The position numbers and the translations under genes were made by a program. The notes under the pieces are model-generated. The model was given only the letters and a program-made list of their open reading frames with translations, ran no database searches and was not told where the DNA came from. DNA of 64,000 bases, taken from NCBI GenBank assembly GCA_017408885.1, contig JAFQTT010000003.1, forward strand, positions 62,001 to 126,000, read 5' to 3'. This DNA is from Methanocorpusculum sp. Its GTDB lineage: Archaea > Halobacteriota > Methanomicrobia > Methanomicrobiales > Methanocorpusculaceae. How positions within the stretch are numbered: the first letter of the stretch is position 1; every line of letters begins with the position of its first letter. Positions 58,785 through 64,000 of this stretch are shown piece by piece.

Positions 58785-59357
58785 TTACCCATTATTTTGT
58801 TGAACATCATCAACCCTAATCATGAATGTCAGACTATCCTGATGAACTCCTGATTTAGTGGCATTGTCGATGAAGTTCTGAGTGGTTTCAAACCTAAGAG
58901 TTACATAGCCACCGATTTTTTTAAATCCAGTATAAATATTTTTTAAAACAGGATGTTCATCTCCTGCATTAACTGTTAAAACATCCGTATTGTTAGTAAC
59001 CTGAGTGGTAGTAGTAGATTCGGTCTTGTTAATGTAGTAACGAATCCAACTGCCGCTGTTATCCAGATAGTAGATATTATCATTAGTTATATAGTTACTT
59101 GATGTGAGGTTAACTACAAGCTTCTTACCCTGATTAATAAGAACATTGGTTGCATTTACCTGTCCTTCTGAGAAAAATTTAGAATTTGATTCTTCAAAAA
59201 TCACATCAGCAGGAATCTCAACAATGTAATTATCTGAAACTGAATAATTGACAGTCATCTGACCATCTGTTTTGAAACCAATACCACTCACAGCTCCCGC
59301 CATAGCAAACACCACAGCAAGAGTGATGAGAATCATCAATACATTTTTCATTTTCAT
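58785..59357 (-). CDS. Exported protein with an IPxxLxI-type C-terminal domain like that of the adhesin
   Basis: 190 residues. Sec signal: MKMKNVLMILITLAVVFAMAGAVSG, cleavage near residue 23. The start at 59357 is chosen because AAGGAG lies a dozen bases before it. The mature part contains the segment YIVEIPADVIFEESNSKFFSEGQVN, which resembles CIVIIPETLTINENGKGSAG in the C-terminal region of the adhesin at 60271 (shared pattern I-I/V-x-IP-x-x-hydrophobic-x-hydrophobic, then polar residues and Gly). Seven Asn-X-Ser/Thr sites and repeated Thr suggest N-glycosylation in archaea. No enzyme motif. Confidence 0.68.
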   Translation of the reverse strand: MKMKNVLMILITLAVVFAMAGAVSGIGFKTDGQMTVNYSVSDNYIVEIPADVIFEESNSKFFSEGQVNATNVLINQGKKLVVNLTSSNYITNDNIYYLDNSGSWIRYYINKTESTTTTQVTNNTDVLTVNAGDEHPVLKNIYTGFKKIGGYVTLRFETTQNFIDNATKSGVHQDSLTFMIRVDDVQQNNG

Positions 59358-59397
59358 TTTGTGTTTCTCCTTTCTCTTTTCACACATTTTTCTACAC

Positions 59398-60009
59398 TCA
59401 TCTTACAATGAGTGTTGTTCTCACATCTGCACTGTTGGAAGTAGGGGAATATGTAACCTGACTTTTATTTCCATAATCTACTTTTTCGATATCTTCGATA
59501 TCTTCACTAAACACAATGCGGTACGGCTGTACATGAATTAAAGCATCATACTCAGTATCTTTGGAGAGAGTACTATTGAGTTTGAGCGGCTGCGGCACAT
59601 AATTTCCAGGCAAAGTTAAGTTCGATACGTAGATTGATTCATACGCACCATTCTTTGGAATGAACAATTCAAACCTAAGTGCATACTTGCCTTTGTTAGC
59701 ATCCGGGTTATAGAATGGAACATACACCTTATCGGCAGAAATTGTAATCGTGCCCCATCCTGGAATTGCCACGCCCGGTTGAGACGTCTGATTAATCACA
59801 GGGGCAATATACTCTCCGGATTCCACATCCACATTCAGCCCTCCCCATCCTTGAGTACTTCCTCCGATGCCAAGCCAGTCAACAAAGGCATCAGCAAACT
59901 CGAACTTATCCGAGACCAGACCAAGAATGATAGTGCCGCCAAATGCCAAAGACAGAACCAAAGCTACTGCCAGAATGATTGTCAGAACTTGTCCTTTTGA
60001 AATTGCCAT
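59398..60009 (-). CDS. Membrane-anchored surface protein of unknown function
   Basis: 203 residues. The start at 60009 gives MAISKGQVLTIILAVALVLSLAFGGTIILG, a short basic lead and a 24-residue hydrophobic stretch without a clear cleavage site: either an uncleaved anchor or a prepilin-like signal. The exterior part is beta-rich (ITISADKVYVPFYN, KYALRFELFIPK) with several Asn-X-Ser/Thr sites. It sits between the adhesin and the 58785 protein in one leftward operon. A pilin or adhesin partner role is inference. Confidence 0.62.
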   Translation of the reverse strand: MAISKGQVLTIILAVALVLSLAFGGTIILGLVSDKFEFADAFVDWLGIGGSTQGWGGLNVDVESGEYIAPVINQTSQPGVAIPGWGTITISADKVYVPFYNPDANKGKYALRFELFIPKNGAYESIYVSNLTLPGNYVPQPLKLNSTLSKDTEYDALIHVQPYRIVFSEDIEDIEKVDYGNKSQVTYSPTSNSADVRTTLIVR

Positions 60010-60270
60010 TTTTAATTCCCAAATTTTTACGCTGTATGAATACAGCGTGATTTGTTCTCTGTGCTGTTCTTCTGCAGTGCTGAAGAAATCAGCACATAAT
60101 TTTCGGGAACAGAGCTGTTCTGCACCCATGTTAATCAGAATTCGATACGGGAAGTGAGTCCGGCTAACCCGGTCTCACTTCCGGGTAAAGATGAGACGCA
60201 GAATATACTTCTGCGGATTTTATTTTGTCATTCCATTTTACTATCATGATATTCTCCAATATTTCAACAA
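60010..60270. other. Intergenic segment with two strong hairpins
   Basis: The hairpin ACGCTGTAT/ATACAGCGT lies at about 60030-60049. A larger one with arms GGGAAGTGAG and CTCACTTCC, GGCC-rich inside, lies near 60150-60186. They sit between the adhesin stop and the next gene and could slow or terminate transcription, or process the transcript. No ORF. Confidence 0.5.
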
Positions 60271-63200
60271 TCAATAACTATCTGGATTATATGCCCTCAC
60301 AGAGTAAGAAATCTCGAATGTTAACTCATCAGAATACTCTCCTGAAAAACGTGCACTGTCTGTAGATGCCTCTGCAGTAAGAGTGACGTCGGCATGACTG
60401 CTGTAGGTAAAGTCTGTTACTTTCAAATTACTACTTGACAACGGAATTTCACCCGCAGACAACTTATAGTCAAAGTCAATACTATCATAACCCTGAAGAG
60501 ACAGTTTTCCATCAAAATTAGAGAGACTAACTGTGACTGAACCTATATTTGGGATATGTTCAAAGGTATCAACACCAATACCAGCGCTGCCTTTACCATT
60601 TTCGTTAATTGTCAGAGTTTCAGGAATTATAACAATACAGTGCGGATTTGGTTCAGCATTACCCCATATTGCATAATAATGAACCTCCGTACTTGCATCT
60701 TGTGTAAGCGGAACCTCACTACCTTCCGGCCAATATGATTCGCCGACCTTCCAGCCCTCATCATTAGTCCAACCAATCACAAATTTATCCTGAGGTTTAT
60801 TTTGAGTTGTTGTCCAAGCACTTTCAATCTTACTTTCATTCAGGATAAGATTACTTGCTGTAACAGAAGGATGATGCACTTTAATTATTTCAACAATTTC
60901 AGATTGTGCTAAAGTAGCCGTGTAGAAATAAATTGTACGAACATTTCCGCGTTTATCAATGTACTGTGAATTACCACCAATTACCGCAACACCGGTTCCA
61001 ATAGTTCCGCCATGAACAGTAATTGTTCCACCGGTCTGGTGAATCGTATTGCTATCCGAAGATTCTTCAGCAGTGTTGTCTGTTATATTTCCACAGTAGA
61101 GAGTTACTGTTCCATCAGAAACAGCAAGAGCGCCGCCATAAACACCTGCGCGATTATATTTTGTATCAGGGTGACTGTGAGTAGTATCCTTGCCTTTACA
61201 GCCATCTTTTCCGACTACAATATTTCCATTATTGACAAAGACAGCACCACCATTATTATCAGCAACATTGTATATGACAGCTCCACTGTACATGTCAAAG
61301 TTTCCGCCAGTCATATATACAGCACCGCCATATTTGGCATGTGAGTGCGAAAGTGTACCGGAATCCATATCAAAGTTTCCGCCGGTAAGATATGCCGCAC
61401 CTCCATAGTTGGTTGCGTTACAGTACTGAAGATATCCGGTTGTCATGTTGAAGTTTCCACCAGAGACATACACTCCACCACCATTATTAGTAGCGTTACA
61501 GTAGAGAAGTGAACCAGATTCCATCTTTGCAGAACCACTTGATACATAAATTGCCCCTCCATCCACTCCCTTACAACTCTCAATGAAACCATTGGCAATA
61601 GTAAAACTGTAACCGTCTGAACCACCGGCAGCCTGAACATACACAGCACCGCCGTTACTTGTTGCAGTACAATTCTGGATTCTACTATTGCTCATAGTAA
61701 ATGTTCCACCGGTAACAGAAACAGCACCTCCATTTGCGGCAGAACAACCAGCATCCTGAGCCCCTATAGTTCCACCGGACATGGTAAAACTTCCACCGGA
61801 AACAGAGACGGCACCGCCATTATCGGAGGCAGTACTGCTGTTGATAGTTCCGGAAAGCATGGAAGCAGAACCTCCTTCAACACAGACAGCACCGCCATTA
61901 CCGGATGCTTTACTGTTCAGAATTGCGGTACTGTCACTCATGGTGAAACTATCACCATCAGATGAAGTTACTTTTACATAAACACCGCCGCCATTAACAG
62001 TTGCATTACCGCCAATGATTTTGGAGGTACTGTTCATCAGGAAAGTACCGCCGGTAACAGAGACAGCACCGCCATATTGAGCTTTACATTCGCTGTCATA
62101 AGCTCCAATAGTTCCGCCGGACATGATGAAACCGCCATTAGAAATAGAGACAGCACCGCCATAACCATTCTCTGCATGAGAGTTCTTGATAACAGAATTA
62201 CCAATCATTGAAGCAGAACCGCCGGAAACAGAAACAGCACCACCGTTACCGGAGGATACAGTACAATTCTCGATGGAAGCAGAAGCACTCATGGTGAAAC
62301 TGTCCTCCTCAGAAGAAACGGTGATATTGACATACACAGCACCACCACCAGTGACAGCAGTGCAGTTCAGGATTTTACTACTGCTCATAGTAAATGTTCC
62401 ACCAGTAACAGATACACCGCCGCCGTTACCAACAGTCACATCATTATTAGTAGAATAAGCATGAGAACTCTTGATAACTGAACTACCGCTCATTGAAGCA
62501 GAACCGCCGGAAACAGAAACAGCACCGCCATTACCGGAGGATACAGTACAATTCTCGATGGAAGCAGAAGCACTCATGGTGAAACTGTCTTTGGTTGTAT
62601 CCCCATCAACATAGACATAAACACCACCACCATCTGTAACAGCAGTACAGTTCTGGATTTTACTGCCGCTCATAGTAAATGTTCCACCGGTAACAGAAAC
62701 ACCGCCGCCCCTTTCCGCAGAACAACCGTTAGAGGAAATTCCGCCAATTGTACCACCAGACATAAGGGCATTTCCACCCTCAACACAAACTGCCCCTCCA
62801 TTAACGGATGCTTTACTTTTCAGAATCTCAGCATACTCGCTCATGGTGAAACTGTTCCCATCAGAATAATCGGTGATATTGACATACACAGCACCACCAT
62901 TAACAGTTGCATTACCGCCAATGATTTTAGAGGTACTGTTCATCAGGAAAGTACCGCCGGTAACAGAGACAGCACCACCATATTGAGCTTTACATTCGCT
63001 GTCATCAGCCCCAATAGTTCCACCGCTCATGGCGAAACTTCCTCCGGAAACTGAGACCGCACCACCATCAGCAGAGGCAGTACTCTCCTTGATAGAACCG
63101 CCTTTCATTGATGCTTTACCATTCGCAACAGCTACCGCACCACCACTGCCTTCAGTTGCCGTTGCATTCTGAATCGTACCTCCGGACATGGTGAAACTAT

Positions 63201-64000
63201 CACCATCTGATACATCAGTCACAGCCACATAAACAGCCCCTCCTCCTTCTTCTGCAGAAACATCAGTGATGTTTCCACCAGAGATGGAAACAGTACCTCC
63301 GGACACGTAAATAGCTCCGCCGTTTGCAGTTGCAGAAGTGGAACTGATGTTTCCGCCGGACATAGCAAAACTGCCTCCGCTCACATAAATGGCACCGCCG
63401 TTTTCTGCGTGAGCGTTCTTGATTGTACCTCCTTCCATTGTAGCCGTACCAGTCTGAATCCAGACGGCTCCACCATCAGTCTTCTGGAAGTTATAGTCTG
63501 CGGAATTGGTGTTATCAATCACTCCATCAGTCATCTCAAAGGATGAACCATCACCCTCCATCATAACCTGTCCTATGATTGTTCCACCGGTAATATTAAC
63601 AGCAGCACTTCCTGTGGAGGTTTTTCCTTTTCCTCCTCCGATTGAACCCGTGAAAATCTGACCTCCAGAGATAGTAAGTATTGCTTTTCCACCAGCACCA
63701 TTACCTCCAGTCCCTCCTCCAATTGCTGCACCTGGTTGCACAGTTTTCTGATTACCACCGCTCATGTCAAACACAGTACCGCCGATACTGCAGGCAGTAA
63801 CAACAGTACCTCCTCCAGTGATGGTGATGTCTGCATCACCACCTTTATTCTTTGTGGAGCTTCCGCCGCCAATAGCTGTACCACCAATACTCTGAGCGTA
63901 AACAGTTCCACCACTGATTAGAACCGTTCCTTTACTGCCATATTGATTACAGGAACTTCCCCCTCCGATTGCAGCAGCTGGAATAAACTGAGCAGGACTA
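60271..64000 (-). CDS. Giant parallel beta-helix adhesin, N-terminus beyond the window
   Basis: At least 1243 codons are open and the frame continues past the right edge, so the start and any signal peptide are missing. The protein is built of some 35 repeats of about 25-30 residues, SGG-x-(F/A)-x-MSGG-x-I-xx-(C/S)-xA-xx-x-GGAVYV, which stack into a right-handed beta-helix. The final 280 residues differ: a linker (YWPEGSEVPLTQDASTEVHYYAIWG) and an IPxxLxI-type domain near the C-terminus. This is an extracellular filamentous surface protein, probably a cell-cell or surface adhesin. Codon use (many Thr, Gly, Ser) fits an exported protein. Repeats make the gene prone to recombination. Confidence 0.83.
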   Translation of the reverse strand, partial: SPAQFIPAAAIGGGSSCNQYGSKGTVLISGGTVYAQSIGGTAIGGGSSTKNKGGDADITITGGGTVVTACSIGGTVFDMSGGNQKTVQPGAAIGGGTGGNGAGGKAILTISGGQIFTGSIGGGKGKTSTGSAAVNITGGTIIGQVMMEGDGSSFEMTDGVIDNTNSADYNFQKTDGGAVWIQTGTATMEGGTIKNAHAENGGAIYVSGGSFAMSGGNISSTSATANGGAIYVSGGTVSISGGNITDVSAEEGGGAVYVAVTDVSDGDSFTMSGGTIQNATATEGSGGAVAVANGKASMKGGSIKESTASADGGAVSVSGGSFAMSGGTIGADDSECKAQYGGAVSVTGGTFLMNSTSKIIGGNATVNGGAVYVNITDYSDGNSFTMSEYAEILKSKASVNGGAVCVEGGNALMSGGTIGGISSNGCSAERGGGVSVTGGTFTMSGSKIQNCTAVTDGGGVYVYVDGDTTKDSFTMSASASIENCTVSSGNGGAVSVSGGSASMSGSSVIKSSHAYSTNNDVTVGNGGGVSVTGGTFTMSSSKILNCTAVTGGGAVYVNITVSSEEDSFTMSASASIENCTVSSGNGGAVSVSGGSASMIGNSVIKNSHAENGYGGAVSISNGGFIMSGGTIGAYDSECKAQYGGAVSVTGGTFLMNSTSKIIGGNATVNGGGVYVKVTSSDGDSFTMSDSTAILNSKASGNGGAVCVEGGSASMLSGTINSSTASDNGGAVSVSGGSFTMSGGTIGAQDAGCSAANGGAVSVTGGTFTMSNSRIQNCTATSNGGAVYVQAAGGSDGYSFTIANGFIESCKGVDGGAIYVSSGSAKMESGSLLYCNATNNGGGVYVSGGNFNMTTGYLQYCNATNYGGAAYLTGGNFDMDSGTLSHSHAKYGGAVYMTGGNFDMYSGAVIYNVADNNGGAVFVNNGNIVVGKDGCKGKDTTHSHPDTKYNRAGVYGGALAVSDGTVTLYCGNITDNTAEESSDSNTIHQTGGTITVHGGTIGTGVAVIGGNSQYIDKRGNVRTIYFYTATLAQSEIVEIIKVHHPSVTASNLILNESKIESAWTTTQNKPQDKFVIGWTNDEGWKVGESYWPEGSEVPLTQDASTEVHYYAIWGNAEPNPHCIVIIPETLTINENGKGSAGIGVDTFEHIPNIGSVTVSLSNFDGKLSLQGYDSIDFDYKLSAGEIPLSSSNLKVTDFTYSSHADVTLTAEASTDSARFSGEYSDELTFEISYSVRAYNPDSY

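Noticed and set aside
60271-63774. Short plus-strand frames inside the adhesin region
   Set aside because: All follow the reverse complement of the repeat codons; no start context, and the minus-strand frame is continuous through the entire region.

Overview
The window is chromosomal DNA from a methanogenic archaeon, most likely of the order Methanomicrobiales; Methanocorpusculum or a close relative is my guess from overall character, not from a search. The archaeal assignment rests on TFB, Gar1, the RNase P subunit Rpp30, SRP19, ribosomal protein S8e, Trm5, HMG-CoA reductase and a class II PurE. The methanogen assignment rests on Sep-tRNA:Cys-tRNA synthase, the F420H2-oxidase-type flavoprotein and HypB. 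Genes are packed, often with ATGA or TAATG overlaps, and several promoters show a TATA box about 25-30 nt before the start codon.

Regions 1-9000: a partial secreted protein overlapping threonine synthase, a DUF457 membrane protein, a MntA-HepT toxin-antitoxin pair, then a surface-polymer locus (flippase, a CDP-ribitol-type cytidylyltransferase/dehydrogenase fusion, a CDP-glycerol-type polyol-phosphate transferase, a GT2 glycosyltransferase). 9000-24600: nitrilase-family hydrolase, DUF5654 protein, a three-gene amino-acid ABC transporter without a binding protein, a 1567-residue DUF4011 helicase-nuclease, an archaeal ornithine-cyclodeaminase-type enzyme, an aldo/keto reductase-ferredoxin, a CDF transporter, a BioY ECF biotin transporter, and a sulfur-flavoured operon (59-aa ORF, SepCysS, radical SAM, TauE). 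25900-31000: information processing (gar1-tfb, srp19-rnp3, S8e, tRNA-Val) plus hypB. 30800-32900: TetR regulator facing a three-gene membrane operon. 33000-50100: central metabolism (aminotransferase V, purE, TPR protein, ppsA, aspartate kinase-purM, fprA-rubredoxin, UbiB-like kinase, radical SAM, flavodoxin, hmgA, thiM-thiE-trm5).

From 50130 to about 58100 the window changes into an accessory island. It holds a GxxExxY nuclease-like gene enclosed by inverted iteron arms, a second gene-less inverted copy of the same arms after trpF, a tyrosine recombinase enclosed by about 31-bp inverted repeats, and a complete 4.5-kb transposon (53238-57749) with terminal inverted repeats and an exact 9-bp target duplication. 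The transposon carries two paralogous DDE transposases, one with a SWIM zinc finger, a coupled 153-aa ORF, two DUF2080-type small proteins and a phage-tail-fibre-like gene behind a C10 tract. A structured intergenic repeat with the core CTCRAGCCATGAGCA occurs at 46393, 50893 and 57986. The last 6 kb is a surface-protein operon read leftward: a giant parallel beta-helix adhesin that runs off the right edge and three smaller exported proteins.

Best candidates for something undescribed: the GxxExxY/inverted-iteron element family with hairpins whose stems differ but whose TATC loop is kept, and the 4.5-kb two-transposase element with asymmetric arrays of GGAGCA sites at its ends. All family names here come from motif recognition, not from database searches.
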